A stretch of DNA of 64,000 nt from JAIBCM01 sp041395165 (GCA_041395165.1 JAWLBA010000001.1:1-64000); one strand, 5' to 3'. Shown: positions 29,501 to 38,353, counted from the first letter of the stretch. Notes: generated by a model not told the origin, from the letters alone. Program-made: numbers and translations.

Positions 29501-30182
29501 ACTTAAAATTGTTGGCTCTGCCGATCTCAATCATGACGATTGGGCTGATCTCATTTTTCAAAAACGCACCCCTAAAGAAAACACCGTTTGGGCGCGTTAT
29601 GGTGGTCTGGCTCCTGGCCTTTTCTCTAATGCCACACCTCTTGTTACATTACCAAAACCCTTCCGCGTTGTCACAGCAGGAGACTACAATCGAGATGGCT
29701 ACGCCGATCTCGTTTTGCTGCGTAAAAGTGCCGGCCAAAATCAAATTCATCTTCTCTTACAAGACAGCAACCAAGTTTTCACTTCTCCCACTCTCACAGA
29801 TCCTCCACTGCTCACCGTAGCCAAACCTTTCAAACCATTTGCCAGCGGTTATTTTAATTCTGATTCCAACATTGATCTGGTTCTTATCCGACGTCATGGA
29901 AAATTAAACGATCTTTACCTGGCCTACGGTGATGCCAATGGAGGTTTGCAAGCACCTTCAGGAGCTGCTTTTACCTCAGTTCTCAAGAAATGGAAACCGG
30001 CTGCAGTGGGTGATTATGATGGCACCAATTTTACTGATTTCCTTTGGATGAAACGAAATAAAAAAATTCAAGAAATCTGGATAACACGAACGGATCCAAC
30101 CGGCGCCGCCGCCACGCCCGCTCCAGAAATTGTGCCACAAGCAACCAACGTAAAACCTTGGAAAGCTGTAGCGCCAAAATAA
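26580..30182 (+). CDS. Secreted multidomain Calx-beta / HYDIN-like / FG-GAP protein, 1200 aa
   Basis: Signal peptide MHKYLCLLLTLFCLEKAHA. The order of domains is: an N-terminal jelly-roll-like region (VDSFEDGELLTNPTWQG); two Calx-beta modules around residues 245-450 (GTAVNGVHYQNTGVSNLTW, then acidic DDANINADRTI); a middle region; a choice-of-anchor-D type module around 680-795 (FTLFPNTLLGNNTIHTFVIT); a third Calx-beta (GTATAGADYQPLSGSTQISA); and five FG-GAP/VCBS-like repeats (DYNKDGYSDILWM, DLNHDDWADLIF, DYNRDGYADLVLL, YFNSDSNIDLVLI, DYDGTNFTDFLWM). The Asp-rich repeats bind calcium in this family. No membrane anchor or sorting motif is seen. The role is likely surface adhesion or polymer binding (inference). 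Confidence 0.85.
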   Translation: MHKYLCLLLTLFCLEKAHATLTETVDSFEDGELLTNPTWQGNLTNYVVTSSGALHDVQSLRVNTSNILSTLTFSFGTQTNLGAKLTEWSFLYRDTEGNPSGVANNGWRLWLVCDSTNLTSANGYAIRHGNTGTPDNLVLVRMENGAEIVPALLTNTVDPSTTLHSIRVTRSYEGLWELFITPSITGLATNSFGTVQDTTFFSGNDELNTNLFLALQARTTSGGNNPLRFIFDDVRFGFPSYAYLTITTNISEDIGTYQLTVQRPTSIGSLTVTNVIVQGTASNNVDFFINSLTNKITFNPGETLASLPIIITNNAIEDGNRTFTNFLTGPTGVQLKHIVTIIDEDPARLQFSDPLGFVGESNQTAIISVARTQSTNLPISVDVVITGGTAVNGVHYQNTGVSNLTWLAGESGTKSITIKTIDDANINADRTIILSLSNIIVAAYGSPTNHTLTILDDETTGVTNLAPGEAAIIAYNSANPDAFSIYTLTNVLAGARLRFADQGWSSSSSSWRVGGKEGALEYVVPAYLPAGSIVNFTITNFGGIIDSNPKVTSIGPAVGGLNMDGTESGFALTQQGDQLFLFQNYNNQTNFIFAYNNDSAWDPDSVSSTTSALPPPLINGSNAVAVGGTLGQVSAKYNMVTNLSAGFTPKQVLLAIANSNNWILASTNQPPPVIPPNMLVLGNNQPISDGDNTPSASDFTLFPNTLLGNNTIHTFVITNSGGSTLTISSITEASPQFAIGNLALPLNIPTNSSATFQVQFTPLSAGVFSTTIFCTNNLLGPANPYEFLVQGTGFTNAIPPPPPQTNIVTITATDPEAFEVNADTATFTVTRNFATNTPLTILYAIAGTATAGADYQPLSGSTQISANETQSSIILTPIFDLLEEGTETVELSLLPSPNYLIGSPSNAVATIEDNTSKITGLNAPFSDYNKDGYSDILWMNRSKKGSNRSTLSQAYYMSNLTLLGIGPTNATERKLKIVGSADLNHDDWADLIFQKRTPKENTVWARYGGLAPGLFSNATPLVTLPKPFRVVTAGDYNRDGYADLVLLRKSAGQNQIHLLLQDSNQVFTSPTLTDPPLLTVAKPFKPFASGYFNSDSNIDLVLIRRHGKLNDLYLAYGDANGGLQAPSGAAFTSVLKKWKPAAVGDYDGTNFTDFLWMKRNKKIQEIWITRTDPTGAAATPAPEIVPQATNVKPWKAVAPK

Positions 30183-30222
30183 CACTTGCTCTTTTTTTCC
30201 ATCTGCAACTAAATTATATCCC

Positions 30223-30732
30223 ATGAAACCATTCACCCTCTTTTTCTTACTTTTAACTTCTTTAACCTCTTTTGCTTTAGAATTCAAAGTCGACACCTCT
30301 AACGAACTGGTTCTCTTGGATTCTCACAACACCGAATTACAACGTTTCAAACCCGGAGTCGTTGATGAAGCAATCGATCTCGACAGCCAAAATTTTCATC
30401 TCAGTTACGGCGAAGATATCAACGGACTATTAATGGCCGTGCTTTCTCCCGCTCCTGATAAGCCGCAATCTATTTTTGTCATAGCCAATGCCATCACCCC
30501 AGCAGCCGTTGTCGCTATCGAAGCTGGGCTTTTAGGAAAAATTGAAGTGAACAAAAAAACCGTTCCCGGCGGCATGCGATGGAAACCCAATAGCGATTCC
30601 AAACCACCTTATCGTATTGAATCCGGAAAAGACTCCATCATTACTATTTACTGGAGAACCTACAACTCGCCTCCCTCTTCGGTACTGGAACAGCCTTCCA
30701 CTACTAACGCCCCCGCCACAGCTCAACCTTAA
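30223..30732 (+). CDS. Small secreted hypothetical protein
   Basis: 169 residues with signal peptide MKPFTLFFLLLTSLTSFALE. The mature part is beta-rich and unrecognised, ending in a Pro/Ala/Thr linker-like tail (TTNAPATAQP). It begins 40 bases after the large Calx-beta gene and may share its transcript. Its stop overlaps the stop of the convergent nuclease-family gene by 4 bases. Confidence 0.65.
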   Translation: MKPFTLFFLLLTSLTSFALEFKVDTSNELVLLDSHNTELQRFKPGVVDEAIDLDSQNFHLSYGEDINGLLMAVLSPAPDKPQSIFVIANAITPAAVVAIEAGLLGKIEVNKKTVPGGMRWKPNSDSKPPYRIESGKDSIITIYWRTYNSPPSSVLEQPSTTNAPATAQP

Positions 30733-31208
30733 GTTTTTTTCCCTTCAGAACCCTCTTCTCCTTCATTGCTATCGCCTGAAAGCGATTGAAGTAATTCGTT
30801 CATATCTTCCACTTCATTCCAAACTTCGACATTCACATAAATCGGCGCTCCCGCCTGCATAGCCAAGGCAATGCTGTCACTCGGACGAGCATCGATCTCA
30901 ATCACTTTATGATGAATTTCACTTTCCACCTTCAAAATTAATCGCGCAAAAAAAGTGCCATCTCGCAAATCATTAATCACCACTCGTTCCAATTTTGCAT
31001 CTAAAGCATTTAAAATGTGACCAATTAAATCATGAGTCAATGGACGCTCCTTAGTCACATGCTGCAAAAACATAGCAATGGCTTGCCCAATCGTGGCATC
31101 AACATAAATAATAAAAGCCTTCGATTCATTACCGACAAAAACTGCGCACCCTTGATTTTTTGTAGGTAAAACAGCTTTGACTTCAATGGGTATGACCGTA
31201 TTTTTCAC
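30729..31208 (-). CDS. Bifunctional nuclease (BFN/DUF151) family protein
   Basis: 159 residues. The family motif is clear: DARPSDSIALAMQAGAPIYV, with the upstream 'TFFARLILK' strand and preceding 'LIGHILNALDAKLERVVIND'. Plant and archaeal relatives show DNase and RNase activity; bacterial members are mostly uncharacterised. The C-terminus is acidic/basic and low complexity (EGEEGSEGKKT). Confidence 0.9.
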   Translation of the reverse strand: MKNTVIPIEVKAVLPTKNQGCAVFVGNESKAFIIYVDATIGQAIAMFLQHVTKERPLTHDLIGHILNALDAKLERVVINDLRDGTFFARLILKVESEIHHKVIEIDARPSDSIALAMQAGAPIYVNVEVWNEVEDMNELLQSLSGDSNEGEEGSEGKKT

Positions 31209-31310
31209 ACTTTCAATCTAGCAAAGCGCTGTGTAAAAACAAGAGAGGTAAGAGATTTTCACTTTCATCCCTCGACATTCTGTTTGACTTCTTTATTTTG
31301 AAACCCACTC

Positions 31311-32597
31311 ATGGATGCTTTGGAACGCTGTTTAAAAATCAAATCGCAATTCCCCAAACAAGGACTTTTTGACAATCACCATTGGCGTTGTTCACCCGAT
31401 CCTTTCTTTCTGGATGAAAATTCTCTAAATTCCATTCACAGATTTGGTCAAATTTTTCACATTTTTAACCAAGCTTGCAATCGCCTTTATTTTGCAAGCT
31501 TAAATGGCAAACAGCCTTCTTGGATTGCTCAATGGCTCGATGCCGGAAAACCCCCCGCCCTTTTAGAGTTGAGTCGTCATAAAATTTTTAAATCTAAAAC
31601 ACCACTCATTATTCGGCCTGATCTACTTCTGACCGATCACGGATTCTCACTTTCCGAGTTAGACTCAGTTCCTGGTGGCATTGGAGCCACAACATGGTTA
31701 CAGGAAACTTACGCCCTATTTTTTCCTGATATTGCCGGTGGTGCTTCAGGCATGCGACAAGGTTGGCAAACGGTTTTCCCCGAAGGTGATATTGTTATCT
31801 CAGAAGAAGCTTCTACTTACCGTCCTGAAATGGAATGGCTTAATCAAAATTCGCCACCAATTCAAATTCATTCTGCGGAAACCTATTTTGCCAAAGAAAA
31901 ATCTATCTACCGTTTTTTTGAACTTTTTGACATTCCCAATCTCGCCAATGCTCCGCAATGGTTTGAAACACTTTTACAAGGCAACACCCCAATCACTCCT
32001 CCCATCAAACCTTTCTTAGAAGAAAAAATGTGGTTCGCTTTTTTCTGGATGAAACCGCTTCAACATTATTGGCGAACAGAACTAGGTGAAAAAAATTTTC
32101 TGCTCCTACAGGAAATGATTCCCTACACATGGATTTTAAATCCTGATCCCTTGCCGCCTCAGGCTGTTCATCCCCGTCTAGAAATTCAATCCTGGGAAGA
32201 ACTTTTTACCTTTTCACAAAAACAACGGCGATTAGTGATTAAAATATCCGGTTTTTCACCTCAAGCGTGGGGCTCACGTGGTGTCACTTTTGGTCACGAC
32301 CTTTCCGCTGCAGAATGGAAAAACGCATTGCAACAAGCTCTACAATCTTTTCCACACCAACCTTACATTCTACAAGCTTTCGAAAATAGCCAGCTTCACA
32401 TAACCCATTATCTTGACGAAAAAACAAATACGATCCAATCCATGGATAGCCGTGCGCGTTTGTGCCCTTACTATTTTGTTGATAAAAATGATCAAGCTAA
32501 ATTAGGCGGTATTCTAACCACTCTTGTGCCTTCTGATAAAAAAGCTATTCACGGTATGCGCGATGCAGTCATGACTACTGTGGCAAAAAAAACTTAA
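31311..32597 (+). CDS. Hypothetical protein with circularly permuted ATP-grasp-like features
   Basis: 428 residues, cytoplasmic. Segments such as 'IIRPDLLLTDHGFSLSELDS' followed by VPGGIGATTW, a later TYRPEMEWL, and RLVIKISGFSPQAWGSRGV resemble the nucleotide- and metal-binding elements of glutathionylspermidine-synthase-like ATP-grasp proteins. If so it would ligate a carboxylate to an amine or thiol. I do not recognise a specific family and the overall match is only by pattern. Its stop overlaps that of argA by 4 bases (convergent). Confidence 0.5.
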   Translation: MDALERCLKIKSQFPKQGLFDNHHWRCSPDPFFLDENSLNSIHRFGQIFHIFNQACNRLYFASLNGKQPSWIAQWLDAGKPPALLELSRHKIFKSKTPLIIRPDLLLTDHGFSLSELDSVPGGIGATTWLQETYALFFPDIAGGASGMRQGWQTVFPEGDIVISEEASTYRPEMEWLNQNSPPIQIHSAETYFAKEKSIYRFFELFDIPNLANAPQWFETLLQGNTPITPPIKPFLEEKMWFAFFWMKPLQHYWRTELGEKNFLLLQEMIPYTWILNPDPLPPQAVHPRLEIQSWEELFTFSQKQRRLVIKISGFSPQAWGSRGVTFGHDLSAAEWKNALQQALQSFPHQPYILQAFENSQLHITHYLDEKTNTIQSMDSRARLCPYYFVDKNDQAKLGGILTTLVPSDKKAIHGMRDAVMTTVAKKT

Positions 32598-33874
32598 AGT
32601 TTTTTTACTAAAACTTTAGAATTTCGCCCGCTCTGTTCCCATTTTTCGCAACGAGCTTTGGGTAAAATTTCTGCTCCTTTTGCTTCGGCAAAACCGCCCT
32701 TCTGTTGAAAAAAAGTAAAAGCTTGAGTCGATAAAACAAAAAGTTGTTTTAACCCTTTTCGTTGCGCTTCTTTCTCAATAAATGTCATTAATTTTTGACC
32801 AATTCCAGCATTCTCATGAGAAGAATTGACGTACAAACAAGCTAATTCACCCACTTTTTCTTGCGGATAAAGATGTAACGCCACACAACCGATAATATTA
32901 CGATCAACCTCGAACACATAATAATCTTCTAACTGCTCCGTAATTTGGGTTTTGGTGCGGGGAACGAGTTCTTCGTTTTCTATCGCTCGTTTAATCAAAC
33001 TATGAATCGCTGGCACATCCTGTTTTCGCGCCAGACGAATGGCTTGATAATCATTTGCATAAATCATCGTGCCCGTGCCTTCGTTTAAAAATATTTCACC
33101 TAAAAGCGCCTCGTCCTCAGTGCCATTGACCATATGCACTCGACTGATGCCTTCTTTGCAAGCGCGAATGCCATAATTAATTTTAGATCGCAACACATCA
33201 GGAATTTCTGAAACACTTGCTTTCAAAAAATCTTCCGCCTCCGCCACACTTAACTGACCAATGATTTGATTGCCTGCACGTAACTTGCCTTGCGGCGTCA
33301 CAAAAATAATTTTTGAAGCACTCAACTCTTTTGCCACGGCAAATGCAATCGCATCAGAATTCACACGATAAGTTCGTCCTTCACCATCGAAACCCAACGG
33401 TGATAACACAGGAATTGTTCCTTGTTTTAAAGCTTCTTGAATCACCGAACTTTCCACTCGTTCGACCTTGCCAGTAAACTGATAATCTTTCCCTTTCAAA
33501 ATTCCTACGGGTTGAGCAATGATGCTGTTGGAAGAAATACCGCGCAAATCCACGACCGAAAGCCCTTTCATAACCTCATGCGTGATGCGATTAGCTACCA
33601 CAATCGCCGCTTCTAAAGTGCTTTCATCCGTAGGACCAGTTCCGTCAGCATTCGAAAGATTGAGTTGGTGTGTCTTTGCCCATGCTTTGAGCTGATGACT
33701 CATGCCGTGCACCAAAACCACGCGCACATTTAAATTCCATAGCACGGCAATATCGCGCAAAAGATTGGCAAAATTATCGTGCGCGATCACCTCACCATCG
33801 AGAGCGATCACAAATACTTTCATACGATAACGCGGCACATAAGTTAAAATACCGCGCAGATCCGATACTTTCAT
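32594..33874 (-). CDS. argA: Amino-acid N-acetyltransferase (N-acetylglutamate synthase)
   Basis: 426 residues in two domains. Residues 1-275 are an amino-acid-kinase fold (VVLVHGMSHQLKAWAKTHQL, 'VLSPLGFDGEGRTYRVNSDA'). Residues 285-426 are a GNAT domain (CVALHLYPQEKVGELACLYV then NAGIGQKLMTFIEKEA). This is the architecture of ArgA, which acetylates glutamate to start arginine synthesis and is often feedback-inhibited through the kinase-like domain. An acetylglutamate kinase alone would lack the GNAT half. Confidence 0.92.
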   Translation of the reverse strand: MKVSDLRGILTYVPRYRMKVFVIALDGEVIAHDNFANLLRDIAVLWNLNVRVVLVHGMSHQLKAWAKTHQLNLSNADGTGPTDESTLEAAIVVANRITHEVMKGLSVVDLRGISSNSIIAQPVGILKGKDYQFTGKVERVESSVIQEALKQGTIPVLSPLGFDGEGRTYRVNSDAIAFAVAKELSASKIIFVTPQGKLRAGNQIIGQLSVAEAEDFLKASVSEIPDVLRSKINYGIRACKEGISRVHMVNGTEDEALLGEIFLNEGTGTMIYANDYQAIRLARKQDVPAIHSLIKRAIENEELVPRTKTQITEQLEDYYVFEVDRNIIGCVALHLYPQEKVGELACLYVNSSHENAGIGQKLMTFIEKEAQRKGLKQLFVLSTQAFTFFQQKGGFAEAKGAEILPKARCEKWEQSGRNSKVLVKKL

Positions 33875-33902
33875 AATTGCACTGAGATATATGCCGCGTT
33901 AT

Positions 33903-34775
33903 TTAGCGTTGGCAAGTTTCCTTCACCCATTTTGCAGCCAATTGAATCGCGGCAATCATGCTCTGGGGATTAGCTCGATTGCAACTCGCTATGTCAAACG
34001 CGGTTCCATGATCGGGCGAAGTGCGCAAAAAGGGCAATCCCAGGGTGCAATTCACCCCCGTCTCAAAAGCCACCATTTTAAAAGGAATCAATCCCTGATC
34101 GTGATAAAGAGCAATCACTCCATCATACTTTCCTTGAGCCGCTTGATAAAAAAGTGTGTCAGCTGAAAGAAGTGGCAAGGGTAAGCCCAATTTTTTTGAT
34201 AACGATTTTAGCCAAGGTTGAATTTTTTCTTGCTCTTCCCTGCCAATCAAGCCGCCTTCCCCCGCATGAGGATTCAATCCCGCCACGGTCAATCGCACGG
34301 GCGTTTTTTTTATTTTTTTCAAAAAAGATAAGGCGTGACAAATCGTGCGCTCCAATTTTGTTTGGGTAATTAATCCAATCGCTTGCCGCAAACTGACATG
34401 TGTCGAAACCAAAAAAACATTCAGCTTCTCACTCACCATCGCCATCGTGACAGCGTCTTCTTTCAGTCCACAACGTTTTGCTAAAAATTCTGTCTGTCCA
34501 ACAAAAGGAAAACCGCGTTTTGCTAAAGTTTCCTTACAAACTGGCCCCGTGACTAAAGCCTGAAATTTTCCTGACAAACATCCCGCCACACCTTCTTCCA
34601 AAGCGTCCCAAGCTATTTGTGCTCCACGGCTAGTTTTTGCTCCAAGCTTAGAAATTTTTCCAAGAACTTTATAATCACAAAAACGTGGTAATTTCCCGGA
34701 TTGAAGCGCTTTTGCAACCACTTCAGGCCCCACGCCACCGAGATCTCCCAGGGTAATGGCAATAGTCGGCTTCAA
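33903..34775 (-). CDS. pdxA: 4-hydroxythreonine-4-phosphate dehydrogenase
   Basis: 290 residues, about 35 shorter than typical PdxA. It contains IAITLGDLGGVGPEVVAKAL (family GDPAGIGPE), LVTGPVCKETL, the metal-binding His in NPHAGEGGLIG and in ALYHDQGLIPFK, and a terminal LPFLRTSPDHGTAFDIA. It makes the substrate for PdxJ in pyridoxal phosphate synthesis. The shortening lies in the N-terminal third. Its start overlaps the end of the upstream SurA-like gene by 4 bases, as in the surA-pdxA pairing of many bacteria. Confidence 0.93.
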   Translation of the reverse strand: MKPTIAITLGDLGGVGPEVVAKALQSGKLPRFCDYKVLGKISKLGAKTSRGAQIAWDALEEGVAGCLSGKFQALVTGPVCKETLAKRGFPFVGQTEFLAKRCGLKEDAVTMAMVSEKLNVFLVSTHVSLRQAIGLITQTKLERTICHALSFLKKIKKTPVRLTVAGLNPHAGEGGLIGREEQEKIQPWLKSLSKKLGLPLPLLSADTLFYQAAQGKYDGVIALYHDQGLIPFKMVAFETGVNCTLGLPFLRTSPDHGTAFDIASCNRANPQSMIAAIQLAAKWVKETCQR

Positions 34776-35776
34776 AACATTTTAATGTAAGCTTTGCTAC
34801 GCAGCCGATTTAACCATTGTTCCTGCGTTTTGCGTCGTTCTTCCACCAAAAGTTGACTTTCAATTTCGCTTCGTGCGTCTTCGATAGGTTTAATGCCAGC
34901 GCGTTTTCGTTCTTCAACTTTTAAAATATAATAGCCATCGTCGGTTTCGATAACCTGACTGTTTTGTTCCGGATTTAATTTGAAAGCAATATCGGCCAAC
35001 TCTTTGCGCAACGTGTCTCGCGAAACCCAACCCAAATCTCCTCCATCCGCGCTCGCGGGTCCTTCAGAATAAGTGCTCGCTAAATCGGCGAAGTTTTCGC
35101 CCGCTTCTAATTTTAACAATGTTTCCAATGCCAAATCATATTGTGGATCGGAAGGTTTGGAAATCTCACTCGCGTTAGTGTCTGAGTTTTCCGGTGGAGA
35201 AGTTCTTTTGAAAAAAATCATACTAAGACGAACTTGATCGGGCGTGGCAAATTTCGAAGCATTTTCAAAGTAATATTCTTCAATTTTAAATGGCGACACG
35301 ATTACCTCTTCCGATACAAATTTTTGCCGCATAATACGAACCACAAGGCTATCGCGTTGATCCTGTTTGAATTGATCAAGCGTTTTCCCCATCGCTTTTA
35401 ACGTTTTGATAAAAGCCACACGATCCCCATCAAACTTAGTGCGAACAATATCGTAAACCTGATCTTCAACTACATTATCTGGCAAAAAATAGCCCTTGCT
35501 ATTAAACTCCTGGATAATCAGCTCGCGTTCAATCAAAGCTCTCAACGCTTCCAAACGAATCTCTTTCACCCGATCCATCAGTTCACCGCCTTGCAAGCCG
35601 GAATCACTCAACGCCTGTTCGGCGTCTTGAACTTGTCGTTTTACTTCAGAAAAAGTGATAACCTTACCATTTACCACTGCTGCAATTCCATCGGTATTCT
35701 GCGCCACAAGCGGCGCTGCTCCTAAAAGGCATCCCAACACAATCCAGCATTTTTGACACAACTTCATGGCGCTCAT
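34772..35776 (-). CDS. SurA-like periplasmic peptidyl-prolyl cis-trans isomerase
   Basis: 334 residues with an N-terminal signal peptide (MKLCQKCWIVLGCLLGAAPL; ATG at 35767, with another in-frame ATG at 35776). SurA-type N-terminal chaperone helices include AVVNGKVITFSEVKRQVQDA. One PpiC/parvulin domain lies around residues 175-290: DQVRLSMIFFKR, YSEGPASADGGDLGWVSR, ETDDGYYILKVEERK. It would assist folding of outer-membrane proteins. It is translationally coupled to pdxA. Confidence 0.88.
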   Translation of the reverse strand: MSAMKLCQKCWIVLGCLLGAAPLVAQNTDGIAAVVNGKVITFSEVKRQVQDAEQALSDSGLQGGELMDRVKEIRLEALRALIERELIIQEFNSKGYFLPDNVVEDQVYDIVRTKFDGDRVAFIKTLKAMGKTLDQFKQDQRDSLVVRIMRQKFVSEEVIVSPFKIEEYYFENASKFATPDQVRLSMIFFKRTSPPENSDTNASEISKPSDPQYDLALETLLKLEAGENFADLASTYSEGPASADGGDLGWVSRDTLRKELADIAFKLNPEQNSQVIETDDGYYILKVEERKRAGIKPIEDARSEIESQLLVEERRKTQEQWLNRLRSKAYIKMF

Positions 35777-35923
35777 TATTAGTGGGTGGCCCCAAATATG
35801 ACAAGTCGTAACTCACCAACTTAACTGGCACCTGAAAAAACTGGTCGCCTATTGTTACCGATCAAAATAATGCTTGCCTTCCCATGAAACTTCTTCAAGA
35901 TGTTGCGTTTTCGAAAAATAACT

Positions 35924-36175
35924 ATGAAAACTGAATTTCTACAAACCGCTTTAGGCAACGTTCCTAATTCCCAAGTTTTAATTAATGTAGTCTCACGACG
36001 CGTTAAACAATTGGGCCAAGGCTTTCGTCCTTTAGTTGCTGTCGACCCCCGATGGTCTTTTATGGAAGTGGCTCTTAAAGAAATTGCCGATAGCAAATTA
36101 ACTTTCGAACAACTCGCTCCACAAGAAGTTGCTCCGACTAAAACAAGAAAAAATACCAAGAAAAAACGCAGTTAA
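35924..36175 (+). CDS. rpoZ: RNA polymerase omega subunit, divergent
   Basis: 83 residues from ATG 35924 (a longer start at 35900 adds eight residues). The omega core is recognisable: QVLINVVSRRVKQLGQGFRP, then a helix VALKEIADSKLTFEQL. The C-terminus is Lys-rich. Omega assists RNA polymerase assembly. The protein is divergent from the E. coli form, but position just before smpB and the core motif support it. Confidence 0.72.
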   Translation: MKTEFLQTALGNVPNSQVLINVVSRRVKQLGQGFRPLVAVDPRWSFMEVALKEIADSKLTFEQLAPQEVAPTKTRKNTKKKRS

Positions 36176-36202
36176 TCGCGTTTTTTCAAAGTCATCTTTA
36201 TC

Positions 36203-36673
36203 ATGGCTGAAAGTTCCTCAGCCCCATCCATCGCTACTAATCGTAAGGCTCGACACGATTTTCATATTAAAGAAACCATTGAAGCCGGTCTGGTTTTAAC
36301 CGGCACGGAAATTAAGTCCATTCGCGCTGGCAAAGTTAATATCGCCGACTCTTTCGCTCGTCTTGAAAAAGGCGAGGCTTACCTTTACCAAATGGATGTT
36401 GCACTCTATGACAAAGGGAATATTCATAATCACGATCCGCGACGCATTCGCAAACTACTCCTTCACAAATCCGAAATTCAACGCCTTTTCCAACTCAGCG
36501 CTGTGAAGGGAAATATTTTAGTCGGCCTAGAACTTTATTGGAAACGCGGCCATGTCAAAATATTACTCGGCCTCGCTCAAGGCAAAACGCACGGCGACCG
36601 AAGACAAACCATCAAACAAACCGAAGCCAAACGTGAAATAGATCGTGCTATTAAGAATCGGTTAAAACGCTAA
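36203..36673 (+). CDS. smpB: SsrA-binding protein SmpB
   Basis: 156 residues. Motifs: NRKARHDFHIKETIEAGLVL, TGTEIKSIRAGKVNIADSFA, NIHNHDPRRIRKLLLHKSEI, and a Lys/Arg-rich C-terminal tail (KREIDRAIKNRLKR). It delivers tmRNA to stalled ribosomes in trans-translation. No ssrA gene is visible nearby. Confidence 0.97.
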   Translation: MAESSSAPSIATNRKARHDFHIKETIEAGLVLTGTEIKSIRAGKVNIADSFARLEKGEAYLYQMDVALYDKGNIHNHDPRRIRKLLLHKSEIQRLFQLSAVKGNILVGLELYWKRGHVKILLGLAQGKTHGDRRQTIKQTEAKREIDRAIKNRLKR

Positions 36674-36715
36674 ACTGCATCGCATTTCAGCAAAAACGAT
36701 CAAGTATTTTCTAAA

Positions 36716-36749
36716 AAAACGTCCTACTCTGCTTTAAGAAAGACGTTTT
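36716..36749 (+). other. Inverted repeat just before the AraC-type gene
   Basis: AAAACGTC (36716-36723) is complementary to GACGTTTT (36742-36749), separated by 18 bases, immediately before the ATG at 36751. It may be a terminator for smpB or an operator or hairpin affecting translation of the regulator. The loop is long, so the assignment is tentative. Confidence 0.35.
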
Positions 36750-36750
36750 A

Positions 36751-37647
36751 ATGAAATCGGCCACCTTAAAATTTTATAAAGAAAAATTGTTGCGAGTATT
36801 GATTTATATTCAGCAACAGCTCGATGAGCCATTAACGCTTAAGATTTTAGCCGCTCAAGCTCATTTATCGCCTTACCATTTTCATCGTATTTTCACCGGC
36901 ATGATTGGTGAATCACTTCATCTTCATATCCGACGTTTACGATTGGAACGCTCTGCGATGCAACTTAAACACAACCAAAAATCCGTGATTCAAATCGCTT
37001 TTGAGGCAGGCTATGAAACCCATGAAGCATTTAGTCGCGCTTTTCGAAATGTTTTTCACTTATCTCCTTCACAATTTCGAAAAAAAAATAGATCTATACA
37101 GATCTATTCTCGATCCGGCATCCATTACCATCCCAATCACATTTTGAAAAATTTTAAAACTCAACCCAAACAAAAAGGAATCCAAATGAAAGTAAATCTG
37201 AAAACTCTTGAACCTCAACTTGTCGCCTTTATACGCCACACAGGACCTTACTCCGAATGCGGCACAGCCTGGGATCGCCTTCTCACACTCCTCGGCAAAG
37301 AAGGACTCATTGACAGCAAAACTCAATTCATTGGTCTATGTCATGACGACCCCGAAATCACACCCTCCGATAAAATACGTTACGACGCATGTGTTACAGT
37401 AGACAAACATTTCAAACCTGACGGGGAGATTGGCATTCAAACTATTTCGGGTGGAGATTATGCTGTCTTAACCCATTTTGGTTCGTATTCAAAACTGAAT
37501 GAAAGTTATAAAAAATTGATCGGCACATGGATCCCACGCAGTGGACGTGAATTACGATCTTCACCCTGCTTCGAAATTTATCTCAATTCCCCTGAAAATA
37601 CAGAGCCCGAAGATTTAATCACCGATATTTATGCTCCTCTCAAATAA
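36751..37647 (+). CDS. AraC-family transcriptional regulator with GyrI-like effector domain
   Basis: 298 residues. Residues 8-110 are an AraC DNA-binding domain with two helix-turn-helices (LTLKILAAQAHLSPYHFHRI and SVIQIAFEAGYETHEAFSRA). Residues 145-298 are a GyrI-like small-molecule-binding domain (VAFIRHTGPYSECGTAWDRL). This architecture matches Rob/BmrR-type sensors of hydrophobic or cationic compounds. The next gene encodes a second free-standing GyrI-like protein. Confidence 0.9.
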   Translation: MKSATLKFYKEKLLRVLIYIQQQLDEPLTLKILAAQAHLSPYHFHRIFTGMIGESLHLHIRRLRLERSAMQLKHNQKSVIQIAFEAGYETHEAFSRAFRNVFHLSPSQFRKKNRSIQIYSRSGIHYHPNHILKNFKTQPKQKGIQMKVNLKTLEPQLVAFIRHTGPYSECGTAWDRLLTLLGKEGLIDSKTQFIGLCHDDPEITPSDKIRYDACVTVDKHFKPDGEIGIQTISGGDYAVLTHFGSYSKLNESYKKLIGTWIPRSGRELRSSPCFEIYLNSPENTEPEDLITDIYAPLK

Positions 37648-37668
37648 CCATTCAACAATAAGCATTTT

Positions 37669-38277
37669 ATGGAAAAAATAGATTTATACCGGATTCACAA
37701 ATCAGAATACATTGCCCCTAAAAAACCAACGCTATTACAGATCGAGCCTGCTTATTATCTTGCCATTAGCGGCCAAGGAAAACCTGGCAATGAAAAGTTT
37801 ACAACTAAGATTGAAGCATTGTATGGAGTCGCTTTTACATTAAAAATGACGCGTAAATTTAAAGGGCAACAAGATTACACTATAGGCAAATTAGAATGCC
37901 TATGGTTCATTGATGGCAAAAAGATTGCTGATCAAACATCGCAAGATCGATGGCGCTGGAAACTACTCATTCGAACTCCTGATTTTGTTACTCAATCCGA
38001 ATTAGATCATACTATTACCACTCTTTTAAAAAAAGGAAAGGAACCCGCGATTCGTGAGGTTAACCTAGAACTCTTAAACGAGGGTCAGTGCGTGCAAATG
38101 CTTCATGTCGGACCTTACGACCAAGAATCAAAAACCATTGCAATCATGAAATCCTTTACCGAAGCTAAGGGATTAAGCTTAAAAGGGCCTCATCACGAAA
38201 TCTATCTTTCAGATCCTCGCAGAGTTCCTTCTGAACGATTAAAAACTATTCTTCGTGAACCAGTAACAACTCAATAA
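37669..38277 (+). CDS. GyrI-like small-molecule-binding domain protein
   Basis: 202 residues without a DNA-binding domain. It contains YLAISGQGKPGNEKFTTKIE and ECLWFIDGK, then CVQMLHVGPYDQESKTIAIM, GLSLKGPHHEIYLSDPRRVP, the pattern of two-subdomain GyrI-like proteins. It lies 21 bases after the AraC/GyrI regulator, so it probably belongs to the same unit and may bind or hydrolyse the same compound. Confidence 0.85.
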   Translation: MEKIDLYRIHKSEYIAPKKPTLLQIEPAYYLAISGQGKPGNEKFTTKIEALYGVAFTLKMTRKFKGQQDYTIGKLECLWFIDGKKIADQTSQDRWRWKLLIRTPDFVTQSELDHTITTLLKKGKEPAIREVNLELLNEGQCVQMLHVGPYDQESKTIAIMKSFTEAKGLSLKGPHHEIYLSDPRRVPSERLKTILREPVTTQ

Positions 38278-38353
38278 ATTAAAAACAGGGGTTGAAACCC
38301 ACTTACGGCTTATCGGAATTGACGAAACATTAAATCTGGTGCATGTTATTAGC

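Noticed and set aside
36674..36750. tmRNA (ssrA) after smpB
   Set aside because: The 77-base gap is too short and has no tRNA-like ends; it holds only a weak inverted repeat.
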